The position numbers were made by a program, and so were the translations under genes. Positions 1-8,994 of a DNA stretch of 64,000 bases are shown here, piece by piece. Every line of letters starts with the position of its first letter. Within the stretch, counting starts at the first letter, position 1. The notes beneath the pieces were generated by a model, which saw only the letters and a list, made by a program, of their open reading frames with translations, made no database searches and was not told the DNA's origin. Source of the DNA: Flavobacteria bacterium GWA2_35_26 (lineage in GTDB: Bacteria > Bacteroidota > Bacteroidia > Flavobacteriales > Flavobacteriaceae); NCBI GenBank assembly GCA_001800905.1, contig MGWH01000006.1, forward strand, positions 186,001 to 250,000, written 5' to 3'.

Positions 1-479
1 TGGTCGGAATAGACCACATTATCTGAAAGCAATTTTCCTTTTAAATTTTTATCATTTGGATTATTGGTATTGGTTGCGAAACTTTCCAATAAAAAATCCA
101 AGACATTCGGATTATTAGCAACAAAAGGTCTAAAAGTCGCAATAGGAATAGCATATACAATAGACTCTTGGCGCGCTTTGGCGGTCATCATGTAATTGTT
201 TTTTGCAAAAAATGGACGCAATCCAAAAATATCACCTTCATGACATTTATTTAACAAAGTTTCTTCAGCATCTGCAATAACAGATAAATGAATCACACCA
301 GAAGCCACAACATAAAAGCAATCGTGTAATTTATCATCAATTTGAAATAAGGTTTTGTATTTTTCTAAATTGACAACACGAATGTTGGTTGCGATCTGAG
401 ATAATTCTTCAAAAGTCAAATTATCAAATGGTGGATATTTTTTTAGAAAGTCTGCAATATGTTCTGCAACAGTATTCAT
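1..479 (-). CDS. Cyclic nucleotide-binding domain protein (N-terminal part, cut by window edge)
   Basis: The reading frame starts at ATG (477-479) and runs off the left edge, giving 159 residues without a stop. Residues about 15-125 look like a Crp/cNMP-binding beta-roll: hydrophobic strands with FYVVASG (a typical GxI/V turn region) and EGDIFGLRPFF, close to the usual GExFGE/RPF phosphate-binding stretch. Such N-termini in Bacteroidetes often belong to cNMP-CBS-DUF294 nucleotidyltransferase signalling proteins of about 640 residues, but only the first domain is visible, so the full architecture is unknown. A simple Crp-family regulator is less likely because the sequence continues past residue 140 with no helix-turn-helix in view. 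No exact TAnnTTTG promoter is seen upstream. Confidence 0.7.
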   Translation of the reverse strand, partial: MNTVAEHIADFLKKYPPFDNLTFEELSQIATNIRVVNLEKYKTLFQIDDKLHDCFYVVASGVIHLSVIADAEETLLNKCHEGDIFGLRPFFAKNNYMMTAKARQESIVYAIPIATFRPFVANNPNVLDFLLESFATNTNNPNDKNLKGKLLSDNVVYSD

Positions 480-601
480 AGTGGATGGCGATAAATTTTT
501 CAAATGCTAATTTAAATAATTTAAAGAATACTTCTAGGAGAGGATATAAAATACTATTAACTAATTTAGGACTCTAATTGTTGAAAGGTAGTATGAATTG
601 A

Positions 602-632
<31 letters not shown>

Positions 633-683
633 ATTCAATATAATAAATATTAAATAAAGGCAATACTACAGTTTTGGATATAA

Positions 684-2015
684 TTACCTTTTTTGTTTCT
701 TAACAGCTTGCTCAACTACTGTATTGATTTGTTGCAAATGATTGGCTAATAATTTTTCTATCAATTCTTCTTTAGTTAAATGATGAAAAATTGTTTTTAC
801 TTTAGTTTTAAGCTCAGCATCCAAATCGTGATTTGGTTTTGTCTTAAAAATCTTTTTTGCCCACAACAAGGTGTTGTTTTCTTCAATACTTGCATCTGTC
901 GGTTTATTAAACTCAGAAAATTGAATTCCTAGCTCTTTTTCAAAATCAGCAATTTCAGCAACTTCTTCAGCTTGTAGCACTGTCAATGCAAGGCCTTTCG
1001 CTCCGGCTCTTGCAGTTCTACCACTACGATGCACATAAGCCTCGTAAACATCTGGTAAATGGTAATTAATTACAAATGAAACATCTGCTACATCAATTCC
1101 TCTAGCTGCTAGATCTGTAGCGATTAATACATTAATATGTCCTTCACGAAATTGCCCCATAATTCTATCACGAATTCCTTGCGATAAACTCCCATGGATT
1201 GCACCAGACGAAAATTTATTGATTGCTAGATTTTTGGCAAGCTTATTTACAGCGGCTTTGGTTTTACAAAATATGATTCCACGCTCACCGTCTCTTGAAT
1301 TTAGAAAATGCATCAGTACATTCAATTTTTCAATTGGATCAACTACAATATATTGGTGATCAATTCCTTGGTTACCAATAGTTTCCATATTAGCACTAAT
1401 TTCAACTACATTCTTAGATAAGTAGTTTTGAATCAATTGCTTTATGGTTCCAGGTAAAGTCGCTGAAAACAAAAGTGTTCGATGTTTTTTGGGTAATTCG
1501 GCAACAATTTCATCCAAACTCTCCTTCAAGATACTGACCATTTCGTCAGCTTCATCTAATACCAGAAATTGAGTTTGTTTTAAATCAATTGCTTTGCGTT
1601 GAATCAAATCAATCAATCTTCCAGGAGTCGCTACAACAATATGTGTAGGAGTTTTAAGTCTTTCTATTTGTGGTTTTATCGGAATTCCTCCACACGTTAC
1701 AACAATAGATATGCCTTCAATATTCTTTGAAAATTGCTCTAAATTGATATGAATTTGATGTCCTAATTCGCGTGTTGGAACTAAAATAACAGCTTGTATT
1801 TCAGTTTTTTCAATTTGAATTAACTGTAAAAGTGGTAATCCAAAAGCGGCTGTTTTTCCTGTCCCCGTTTTGGCCAAGCCAACAACATCAGTTGTATTAT
1901 CAAGTAGTTGCGGAATTACTTTTAGTTGAATCTCTGTAGGTTCAACAATTTTCAATTCGGTTAATGCTTGTACAATTGGACTTGAAAGTCCTAATTCAGA
2001 AAATTGTTTTGCCAT
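684..2015 (-). CDS. DEAD-box ATP-dependent RNA helicase
   Basis: A 443-residue DEAD-box helicase of the RhlE/DbpA/CsdA type that unwinds RNA duplexes in the cytoplasm, typically in ribosome assembly or mRNA turnover. Visible motifs in order: Q motif with Gln30, motif I AKTGTGKT (48-55), PTRELGHQ, PGRLIDL, motif II DEAD (154-157), motif III SAT (184-186), and motif VI HRSGRTARAG near residue 330. A Lys/Glu-rich C-terminal tail of about 80 residues ends in KKQKR, a likely RNA-binding extension. The gene is transcribed in the same direction as the helicase gene upstream of it, with a 31-bp gap. The subfamily cannot be fixed from motifs alone. Confidence 0.93.
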   Translation of the reverse strand: MAKQFSELGLSSPIVQALTELKIVEPTEIQLKVIPQLLDNTTDVVGLAKTGTGKTAAFGLPLLQLIQIEKTEIQAVILVPTRELGHQIHINLEQFSKNIEGISIVVTCGGIPIKPQIERLKTPTHIVVATPGRLIDLIQRKAIDLKQTQFLVLDEADEMVSILKESLDEIVAELPKKHRTLLFSATLPGTIKQLIQNYLSKNVVEISANMETIGNQGIDHQYIVVDPIEKLNVLMHFLNSRDGERGIIFCKTKAAVNKLAKNLAINKFSSGAIHGSLSQGIRDRIMGQFREGHINVLIATDLAARGIDVADVSFVINYHLPDVYEAYVHRSGRTARAGAKGLALTVLQAEEVAEIADFEKELGIQFSEFNKPTDASIEENNTLLWAKKIFKTKPNHDLDAELKTKVKTIFHHLTKEELIEKLLANHLQQINTVVEQAVKKQKR

Positions 2016-2046
2016 GCTTTGATTTATTTTAACGGATTAATACTAA

Positions 2047-3585
2047 TTAATCGGCTTCGTTCATTATTTTTTCTCGGTACTTCTTCCCTATCAATACCGT
2101 TAATTTCATTTTGTAATCTTCGACTAACCATTCACGGTAATTTTTACTGCATTGGCTTAAACATTTTGAAAAACGTTTGACTCTACATTCAATATCTTCG
2201 TCCAATTCTTTGGCTAATCTTTTAGCGTCTTGTAACTCTTCTGAATTATCAACACACATAGCAGCGTGTTGCTCTAACGATTTTTCTAAAACCACTTTGG
2301 AACGTAAATTTTGACGAATCACCATTTTATGTTCTTCGTCAACATCGAAAGTAACTATTTGAGTTTTGCTAAATTTCGCACGCAATTCAGGAGGCATTTC
2401 GTATTTAAAATACAATTCGATTTCGGCATCATCACGAAGATTTTCTAGGTAATATTCCGGTGATTTAAATATATGTTGCCAATTGACTGGATCGCTCCAA
2501 AGTCCGAAACGCGCCGCATTATTACCCAAATCGATCACCGTAAACTCGTCTTTATTTTCTAATTTTCGTGAACCACGTCCTATCATTTGAAAATACAAAG
2601 TCAATGATTTGGTTGCTCTGTTCAAAATAATAGTTTCGACAGTGGGTTCATCAAAACCAGTGGTTAGAATACCTACCGAAGTTAAAATTGCGTTAGGAGT
2701 GTGTTTGAACCAATGTAAAATATCTTTACGCTCTTCTGTGCTGCTTGTATTATCAAGATGTCTAACATCGTAGCCTGCTTCTCTAAAGGTTTCGTAAACA
2801 TAAAGTGAAGTGTTGATACCGTTATTGAAAATTAATGTTTTCTTGCCTAGGGATTTCTCAGTATAAGCATGCAATAATTTTTCTTGCATCGCCATATTGG
2901 TATACAAATCATCGGAAGACTTTACAGTGTAATCACCATTAATTCCAACTTTTAATGAAGTTAAACCGACGTCGTAGCTATAGGTAATAGCTTTGGCCAA
3001 AAAACCTTTGTTAATTAACGATTGAATCGTGTCACCTACAATTAGTTCATCGTAGTTTTGATGCATCGGCAATTTGATATTGGAACTCAAAGGAGTAGCT
3101 GTAACACCAAGAATAAAGGCTTTTTTGAACGAACTCAATAATTTTCTAAAGGAGTTATAATGTGCCTCATCAATGATTACTAATCCAATATTATCCAAAT
3201 GTAACTTCTCATCATTGATACGATTTTTAAGTGTTTCGACCATAGCTACAAAACACGAATAATCGTTTTGATCTGGAAGTTCTTTTACATTACTATTGAT
3301 GATTTTGTTTTTAACTCCAAACCCTTTCAACATTTTTGAAGTTTGCTTACACAACTCAATTCGATGGGTCAATACCACTACTTTTTTGTCGTGTTTTTGA
3401 ATGTAACGGCGAACTATTTCAGAAAAAATAACTGTTTTTCCTCCGCCAGTTGGCAATTGATATAATAAATGATGTTGTGGTGAAGCATTATCTATGCGCT
3501 CAAAAATGGCATCTATGTCCCCTTTTTGGTAATCATAGAGTTCTTTTCGCTCTTCAAATTCGGTTTCTACTGTGTTTTGAGGCAT
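2047..3585 (-). CDS. DEAD/DEAH-box (SSL2-like) helicase
   Basis: A superfamily-2 helicase of 512 residues. From the chosen start, Walker A PTGGGKT lies at 45-51, DEAH at 139-142, GVTATP follows, and motif VI QMIGRGSR lies in the second RecA-like domain. The family (COG1061/UvsW-RAD25-like) acts on DNA or structured nucleic acid. About 130 C-terminal residues, rich in charged and Cys residues, follow the helicase core and match no motif I know. A longer frame opens at 3615, but the promoter element TACTTTTG (3605-3612, minus strand) lies inside it, so the ATG at 3585 is preferred. The substrate is unknown. Confidence 0.88.
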   Translation of the reverse strand: MPQNTVETEFEERKELYDYQKGDIDAIFERIDNASPQHHLLYQLPTGGGKTVIFSEIVRRYIQKHDKKVVVLTHRIELCKQTSKMLKGFGVKNKIINSNVKELPDQNDYSCFVAMVETLKNRINDEKLHLDNIGLVIIDEAHYNSFRKLLSSFKKAFILGVTATPLSSNIKLPMHQNYDELIVGDTIQSLINKGFLAKAITYSYDVGLTSLKVGINGDYTVKSSDDLYTNMAMQEKLLHAYTEKSLGKKTLIFNNGINTSLYVYETFREAGYDVRHLDNTSSTEERKDILHWFKHTPNAILTSVGILTTGFDEPTVETIILNRATKSLTLYFQMIGRGSRKLENKDEFTVIDLGNNAARFGLWSDPVNWQHIFKSPEYYLENLRDDAEIELYFKYEMPPELRAKFSKTQIVTFDVDEEHKMVIRQNLRSKVVLEKSLEQHAAMCVDNSEELQDAKRLAKELDEDIECRVKRFSKCLSQCSKNYREWLVEDYKMKLTVLIGKKYREKIMNEAD

Positions 3586-3604
3586 TGGTGATTTTGGATT
3601 TTTG

Positions 3605-3612
3605 CAAAAGTA
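3605..3612 (-). promoter_or_regulatory. Flavobacterial -7 promoter element of the SSL2-like helicase gene
   Basis: The minus strand reads TACTTTTG, an exact TAnnTTTG. It lies 19 bp upstream of the ATG at 3585, which implies a leader of roughly 15 nt. A clear TTG at -33 is not seen. Confidence 0.55.
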
Positions 3613-3691
3613 CACCTAAAAAACAGTTAATTGGCTATTTTTTATTTTAAAAATATAGTCCGGATTTAAAAATTAAGTTTTGCTAATCCAT

Positions 3692-4219
3692 TTAAAATTC
3701 CAAACGCGAAATAATACGTTCGAATTCGTATTGATTGATCCACTTTTGTTCTACTGTTTCTTGGAATATTGAACCAATTCTCGTTTTAAATTCGGCATAA
3801 ATGCCATTTGAAATTATAAATTCAACTGCTTGTTCAAACGAATTGAACATACTTTTGAAAAACAACTCTTGTTTAATCGGATTTTCTGATGAATACGCTT
3901 GAGCAATTTCTATATTATAAAGCATTACATCAGCAATAACAAAAGGATCCACACCCAAAACAACGAAATGTTTAATCAGTTTTTGTGCCACTGAACGTCT
4001 CATTTTTGGTTTGCTTCGGCGACCTAATTTTTTGATTGGAAAATATTCATTGGAAATTTTAAGCTTGGAATCTTGTAAAAGAGATTCTTCTTTAGGATTG
4101 AACACAAAATCATAATACACTTTAACTGGTTGGAATTTTTCATACAAATCAATAATTTGTTCTTCCAATTGCTCTTTGTTTAATTCCGAAACATATTTTT
4201 TTAAATCGCGTTTGCTCAT
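3692..4219 (-). CDS. Conserved hypothetical protein, DUF6155-like
   Basis: A 175-residue cytosolic protein with no signal peptide or membrane segment. The N-terminus (MSKRDLKKYVSELNKEQLEEQI) and the basic stretch KLGRRSKPKMRRSVAQKLIKHF around residues 65-87 resemble the Bacteroidetes DUF6155 family as I remember it. The protein is mainly helical and of unknown function. The basic segment could contact nucleic acid, but that is inference. The start is supported by a TACCTTTG promoter element 20 bp upstream of the ATG. It follows the helicase gene region but has its own promoter. Confidence 0.7.
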   Translation of the reverse strand: MSKRDLKKYVSELNKEQLEEQIIDLYEKFQPVKVYYDFVFNPKEESLLQDSKLKISNEYFPIKKLGRRSKPKMRRSVAQKLIKHFVVLGVDPFVIADVMLYNIEIAQAYSSENPIKQELFFKSMFNSFEQAVEFIISNGIYAEFKTRIGSIFQETVEQKWINQYEFERIISRLEF

Positions 4220-4239
4220 AATTATTCCTACTAAGTTGA

Positions 4240-4275
4240 CAAAGGTAAATTACTTTAGTAATTCATGTGTCCAAA
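4240..4275 (-). promoter_or_regulatory. Putative promoter of the DUF6155-like gene
   Basis: The minus strand carries TACCTTTG (4240-4247, exact TAnnTTTG). A TTTG (4272-4275) lies 24 bp further upstream, one base longer than the usual 17-23 bp spacer. The ATG is at 4217-4219. Confidence 0.5.
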
Positions 4276-4324
4276 ATCAATGTTATTACTTAAATTTGAA
4301 GATTAAATACATTAAAATACCTAT

Positions 4325-4597
4325 ATGTTGAAGTTTTTTAAATTAATTGCGCTTCTTGAGGGTACTTCACTCCTCCTATTACTAGGTTTTGCTATGCCAA
4401 TGAAATACTTTTTCCAAGAACCCATTTTTGTTAAAACAATAGGCATGGCGCACGGATTACTGTTTATAGCTTATCTAATTTTGGCAGTAATGCAAAAAAT
4501 AGCCTTTAATTGGAGTTTAAAAACTCTAGCAATTGTTAGTATTGCATCAGTACTCCCTTTCGGAACTTTTTATGTGGATAAAAAATATTTGAAATAG
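4325..4597 (+). CDS. DUF3817-type small membrane protein
   Basis: A 90-residue inner-membrane protein with about three hydrophobic segments (roughly 4-24, 36-57 and 66-82). The pattern of an N-terminal LEGTSLLLLLGFAMPMKY followed by GMAHGLLFIAYL and ending in PFGTFYVDKKYLK fits DUF3817, a family of unknown function whose hallmark is the LEG..(S/T) start and the conserved His-Gly. It lies 2 bp before the next gene, suggesting a two-gene unit. No function is assigned. Confidence 0.8.
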   Translation: MLKFFKLIALLEGTSLLLLLGFAMPMKYFFQEPIFVKTIGMAHGLLFIAYLILAVMQKIAFNWSLKTLAIVSIASVLPFGTFYVDKKYLK

Positions 4598-4599
4598 TT

Positions 4600-4986
4600 A
4601 TGAATTCTAGAGACTCCTTTTTGAACGAATTTCGCGGACCTACATTAGGTCAAAACACCATTCAATCTTCAGAAGAGGAAGTGTTTCAAAACGCTACTTT
4701 ACGACCTATTTTGAAATTACAAAATGACTTAATTGTACTAGTTTTTCAAAATTATGTCAACCAAATTAAGTTACCATTTAAGGATTTTACTGTAGAGAAA
4801 AAAATGAGTTCTATTGCAACAATAATTTCGAAAGATATCCAATTACAAAACACTTTAAAAGGGATTGTAATTGGATTATTTACTACTGAAGAATACCATT
4901 ATTATTCCAAAACCATTTCCAATAGTAACAAACGAATAAAAGCCATGTTGATTGAAAGATTGCAAAGTCAACTTCAATTATTGTAG
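4600..4986 (+). CDS. Conserved hypothetical protein (128 aa)
   Basis: A small soluble protein with no signal peptide. It contains a central helical region (residues 40-115) and the motif ALRPILKLQND-like TLRPILKLQNDL near residue 33. I recall homologues in flavobacteria that databases label glyoxalase, but I see no glyoxalase metal-ligand pattern, so I do not use that name. It is probably co-transcribed with the DUF3817 gene 2 bp upstream. The following 520 bp contain no gene. Confidence 0.6.
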   Translation: MNSRDSFLNEFRGPTLGQNTIQSSEEEVFQNATLRPILKLQNDLIVLVFQNYVNQIKLPFKDFTVEKKMSSIATIISKDIQLQNTLKGIVIGLFTTEEYHYYSKTISNSNKRIKAMLIERLQSQLQLL

Positions 4987-5509
4987 TTATATATCTACTT
5001 TTTATCTTACATTTTTATAATTTAAACCATTGAATTACAATTGTTTAACATATAATTTATTCTACTTTTTTTCCACTCCATCATTTTTTATTGCATAAAG
5101 CATCTAATTTTACAAACAAGATTCGAAATCGATTTCTTACTATTTATATTTATTGTACTTACTTAATATTGAAATAAATTATTTTTTTATTACGTCATTT
5201 TAACGCATTGGACTTAATTTTTGATTATTTTTAATTTTTTAAATATAAGTAAATGACTACAAATATTACATATGTAAATAAATATTTGATAAATTTAGAC
5301 GCTGAGTAATGATGTAATTATGAATATGTATTGATAAAATTCAAATTATTCCATACAATTTAATCATAATCTCTTAAAAAAATGAAAAAAATTGAATTCT
5401 GTCACTAATTTAACAATATAAAAACGAATCTGTTTTTTTATTTATTATTATTGTATGTATCTAACAAAACTCTATTAACCTAATTAAATAACATATTAAA
5501 ATAAACCAA
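4987..5509. other. Gene-free AT-rich intergenic region upstream of the glycoside cluster
   Basis: These 523 bp are very AT-rich. I find no convincing ORF, no GC-rich hairpin terminator after the gene ending at 4986, and no exact TTG/TAnnTTTG promoter before the gene at 5510. The promoter and any operator of the glycoside cluster presumably lie here but cannot be placed by eye. Confidence 0.5.
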
Positions 5510-6070
5510 ATGGAAAGAAGAGAAGCACTAAAAAGAGTTGCCTATTTAATGGGAGGAGCCATTTCAGCAACGACAATGGGCGTTTTATTTGAAAGTTTTA
5601 CTGTTTTAGACAAATCTAAAATGGTTAATTTTTCAGTATCTGACGAAGCAATTTTGGCTGAATTTGCCGAAATTATTATACCTACAACTTCGGCTTGTCC
5701 AGGTGCAAAAGCAGCTGGTTTAGGATCATTTATTCCAATGATGATTCAAGATTGTTATCCTGCTAATTTACAAACAGTATTTGCTACAGGTTTAAAAGCA
5801 ATGGATGATAAGTGTTTTACAAAGTTTGGTAAAAACTTTACTACTGCGTCAAATCAAGAAAAAACAGTTATTGTTACTGAGTTAAGAGATGAAGCAATTG
5901 CAAATAAAAGAACTCCTTCTTTCTTTACAATCGCTAGAGATTTGACTATTTTGGGGTATTATTCTTCAGAAATTGGTTGCACACAAGCTCGCGAGTATCT
6001 TGCTATTCCTGGAAAATATGACGGAAGTGCACCATTAGAGCCAGGTCAAAAAGCTTGGGCTACTTCTTAA
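5510..6070 (+). CDS. Small (Tat) subunit of GMC-type glycoside dehydrogenase, gluconate 2-dehydrogenase subunit 3 family
   Basis: A 186-residue protein with a twin-arginine signal (MERREALKRVAYLMGGAISA). The remainder fits the gluconate 2-dehydrogenase subunit 3 family, including the stretch LAEFAEIIIPTTSACPGAKAAG (residues about 46-67). In known three-subunit FAD dehydrogenases this subunit is the chaperone and Tat carrier of the catalytic subunit. The next gene, 43 bp downstream, encodes exactly such a catalytic subunit and lacks its own signal. It is the first gene of the cluster, so it likely marks the operon start. Periplasmic location is inferred from the signal. Confidence 0.87.
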   Translation: MERREALKRVAYLMGGAISATTMGVLFESFTVLDKSKMVNFSVSDEAILAEFAEIIIPTTSACPGAKAAGLGSFIPMMIQDCYPANLQTVFATGLKAMDDKCFTKFGKNFTTASNQEKTVIVTELRDEAIANKRTPSFFTIARDLTILGYYSSEIGCTQAREYLAIPGKYDGSAPLEPGQKAWATS

Positions 6071-6113
6071 GTATTTCATTTATTAAACTAGTTTAAACTT
6101 AAAAATATATATC

Positions 6114-7817
6114 GTGAATATCAATACCAATTTAAAAGAACAAAACACTTATGACGCAATCGTTATAGGTTCAGGTATAAGTGGCGGTTGGGCTGCTAAA
6201 GAATTGACCGAAAAAGGCTTACGTGTTATTATGCTTGAGCGTGGAATGAACATTGAGCACATAACTGATTATGAATCGGCAATGAAAGACCCATGGGAAT
6301 TTCAACATGCTGGTAGAATGACCGAAGAACAAAAAAGGACCCATCCTGTACAAAAAAGAGATTATCCCTATCAAGAAGCTAATGAAAAATGGTGGGTTAA
6401 TGATTTAGAATGTCCTTATACAGAAGACAAACGTTTTGACTGGTATAGAGGTTTTCATGTTGGAGGAAAATCATTAATGTGGGGTCGTCAAAGCTATCGT
6501 TTTAGCGACCACAATTTTGAAGATAATAAGAGAGATGGACATGGAAATGACTGGCCTATTCGTTATAAAGACATTGCACCTTGGTATGATTATGCTGAAA
6601 AATTTGCGGGTATTAGTGGTCAAAACGAAGGTTGGCCTTTATTGCCAGATGGACAGTTTCTACCTCCAATGGATTTGAACTGTGTGGAGAAATCAGTAAA
6701 AGAGAGAATTGAAAAACATTATAATAGAGAGCGAATTTTAACTATTGGTCGTACAGCTAATTTAACAGTTCCTCACAAAGGACGTGGCAATTGCCAATAC
6801 CGTAATTTATGTAGTCGTGGATGTCCGTTTGGGGCCTATTTTAGTACTCAATCTTCTACTCTACCTGCTGCAATGGCAACTAAGCGTTTAACTGTAAGAC
6901 CTTATTCTATTGTAAATCATATCATTTACGATAAGGATACCAAAAAAGCGAAAGGTGTTATGGTGATTGATGCAGAGACAAATGAAACTATGGAATTTTA
7001 TGCGAAAATCGTTTTTGTAAACGGTTCTACGCTAGGTTCTACTTTTATATTATTGAACTCTACTTCAGAGGCTCATCCGAATGGTTTAGGTAATGGTAGT
7101 GGACAATTAGGTCATAACTTGATGGATCACCATTTCCGTTGTGGTGCTGAAGGAACTGCTGAAGGATTTGAAGACAAATACACTTATGGACGTAGAGCAA
7201 ATGGAATCTATGTACCTCGTTACCAAAATTATGGTAATGATAAACGTGATTACTTAAGAGGTTTTGGTTACCAAGGTGGTGCAAGTCGTGGAAATTGGCA
7301 AGCTGATGTGGCTGAATTAGCATTTGGTGCTGATTTCAAAAACAATATGTCTAAACCAGCAGATCATTGGAAAATGGGATTGGGTGGATTTGGAGAAATG
7401 TTACCTTATTATGACAACAAAGTATACATTGATCATTCGAAAAAAGACAAATGGGGTCAACCAGTTTTAGCTATCGATTGCGAAACTAAAGATAACGAAG
7501 CTAAAATGCGTGAAGATATGATGAACGATGCTGCCGAAATGTTAGAAGCAGCTGGAATGAAAAATATCCAAACCTATGATAATGATTACTATCCAGGTAT
7601 GGCTATTCATGAAATGGGTACCGCACGTATGGGTAACGATCCCAAAGATTCTGTATTGAACAAATGGAATCAAATGCATGAGGTAAGTAATGTATTTGTA
7701 ACAGATGGTTCTTGTATGCCTTCGATTGCATGTCAAAACCCATCGTTAACGTTTATGGCATTAACTGCACGTGCAGCTGATTATGCAGTAAAAGAATTAA
7801 AGAAAAAAAATATCTAG
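6114..7817 (+). CDS. GMC-family FAD oxidoreductase, probable glucoside 3-dehydrogenase catalytic subunit
   Basis: A 567-residue flavoenzyme starting at GTG (6114). The ADP-binding GSGISGGWAAKEL lies at residues 19-31. HEMGTARMG near 499-507 and NPSLTFMALTAR near 542-553 are the C-terminal GMC catalytic and FAD-contact motifs. Cys227, Cys233 and Cys237 form a cluster between the FAD and substrate regions. Related sugar dehydrogenases hold an iron-sulfur cluster in a comparable Cys-rich stretch. There is no signal peptide, so export with the Tat-bearing partner upstream is expected. In context (DUF1080, Gfo/Idh/MocA, cytochrome c) the likely reaction is oxidation of the C3 hydroxyl of a glycoside. 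Gluconate or sorbitol oxidation is an alternative. Confidence 0.85.
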   Translation: MNINTNLKEQNTYDAIVIGSGISGGWAAKELTEKGLRVIMLERGMNIEHITDYESAMKDPWEFQHAGRMTEEQKRTHPVQKRDYPYQEANEKWWVNDLECPYTEDKRFDWYRGFHVGGKSLMWGRQSYRFSDHNFEDNKRDGHGNDWPIRYKDIAPWYDYAEKFAGISGQNEGWPLLPDGQFLPPMDLNCVEKSVKERIEKHYNRERILTIGRTANLTVPHKGRGNCQYRNLCSRGCPFGAYFSTQSSTLPAAMATKRLTVRPYSIVNHIIYDKDTKKAKGVMVIDAETNETMEFYAKIVFVNGSTLGSTFILLNSTSEAHPNGLGNGSGQLGHNLMDHHFRCGAEGTAEGFEDKYTYGRRANGIYVPRYQNYGNDKRDYLRGFGYQGGASRGNWQADVAELAFGADFKNNMSKPADHWKMGLGGFGEMLPYYDNKVYIDHSKKDKWGQPVLAIDCETKDNEAKMREDMMNDAAEMLEAAGMKNIQTYDNDYYPGMAIHEMGTARMGNDPKDSVLNKWNQMHEVSNVFVTDGSCMPSIACQNPSLTFMALTARAADYAVKELKKKNI

Positions 7818-7829
7818 GTTACACATATT

Positions 7830-8993
7830 ATGACAAGAAAATTAAGAATGGGAATGGTCGGTGGTGGCCAAGATGCTTTCATCGGTGCGATACATCGTTT
7901 AGCCGCTAATATGGATGGCTTAATTGAATTAAGTTGTGGTGCTCTAAGTATCAATCCAGAAATTGCAGTAGCTTCAGGTAAAGCCTTATTTCTTCCTGAA
8001 TCAAGAACCTATTTGACTTATGAAGAAATGATCAAAGCCGAAGCGGCGTTGCCAGCTGATGAACGAATTGATTTTGTTACAATTGTAACACCCAACTTTG
8101 CCCACTTTGCTCCTGCCATGATGGCTTTAGAACATGGTTTCAATGTGGTTATTGAAAAACCAATTACCTTTTCTTTGGAAGAGGCTAAACAATTGGAACA
8201 AAAATTAAAAGAAACCGGATTAACACTTTGTCTGACTCATACCTATTCTGGTTACCCAATGGTAAAACAAGCCAAAGCTATGGTTAGAGAAGGTAAACTA
8301 GGTAAAATTCGTAAAGTATGGGTAGAATATCCTCAAGGATGGTTGAGTAAATTATCTGAACGAGAAGGAAATGCGCAAGCAGCTTGGAGAACTGACCCAA
8401 AAAAATCGGGAAAAAGTTCTGTGATGGGTGATATTGGAACACATGCAGCACATTTAGCCGAATACATTACGGGTTCAAAAATCACAGATATTTGTGCCGA
8501 ATTAAATACCTTAGTTGAAGGTCGTGTCATGGATGATGACGGAGCCGTTATGCTAAAATTTGATAATGGCGCTAAAGGAGTATTAATGGCTTCACAAGTT
8601 GCGGCTGGTGAAGAAAATGCAGTTAAAATTAGAGTGTATGGGGAAAAAGGTGGTGTCGAATGGTTGCAACATGAACCCAACTCTTTGATCGTAAAATGGT
8701 TGGATGAGCCAATGCAAATTTTAAGAGCAGGTTCAAACTATGCACATCTATCTTCATTTGCAAGACACAATTGCAGAACTCCGGGCGGTCACCCAGAAGG
8801 TTATTTAGAAGCTTTTGCCAATATCTATAGAAATTTTGCTCTGACGTTAGGATGTAAAATTGATGGTGTTGAACCAACTCCTGAGATGTTAGACTTCCCT
8901 TCTGTAGAAGATGGTTTAAGAGGAATGGCATTTATTGACAACGTAGTTGTATCAGCTCATTCTGATAAAAAATGGACTCCAAACGCAGTATAA
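7830..8993 (+). CDS. Gfo/Idh/MocA-family oxidoreductase (cytosolic)
   Basis: A 387-residue NAD(P)-dependent dehydrogenase without a signal peptide. It has an N-terminal Rossmann motif GMVGGGQDAFIG (8-19), the EKP motif with catalytic Lys110, and a C-terminal alpha/beta domain containing GDIGTHAAHLAEY, which supplies the usual catalytic Asp/His. In 3-keto-sugar pathways family members such as ThuB- or BT2158/BT2159-type enzymes interconvert 3-keto and hydroxy sugars, and I infer that role here. It sits 12 bp after the GMC gene and 1 bp before the isomerase gene, so translation is probably coupled. Confidence 0.9.
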   Translation: MTRKLRMGMVGGGQDAFIGAIHRLAANMDGLIELSCGALSINPEIAVASGKALFLPESRTYLTYEEMIKAEAALPADERIDFVTIVTPNFAHFAPAMMALEHGFNVVIEKPITFSLEEAKQLEQKLKETGLTLCLTHTYSGYPMVKQAKAMVREGKLGKIRKVWVEYPQGWLSKLSEREGNAQAAWRTDPKKSGKSSVMGDIGTHAAHLAEYITGSKITDICAELNTLVEGRVMDDDGAVMLKFDNGAKGVLMASQVAAGEENAVKIRVYGEKGGVEWLQHEPNSLIVKWLDEPMQILRAGSNYAHLSSFARHNCRTPGGHPEGYLEAFANIYRNFALTLGCKIDGVEPTPEMLDFPSVEDGLRGMAFIDNVVVSAHSDKKWTPNAV

Positions 8994-8994
8994 T

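Noticed and set aside
4600..4986. Glyoxalase annotation for the 128-residue protein
   Set aside because: No beta-alpha-beta-beta-beta metal-ligand pattern is visible. The name would be inherited from uncertain database labels.
5280..5300. AATATTTG as a promoter -7 element of the glycoside cluster
   Set aside because: The TA is not at the required position (the sequence reads AAATATTTG) and it lies over 200 bp from the first gene.
7060..7323. Minus-strand ORF rich in His and Leu inside the GMC gene
   Set aside because: It overlaps the middle of a well-supported conserved enzyme on the opposite strand and shows no domain or promoter.
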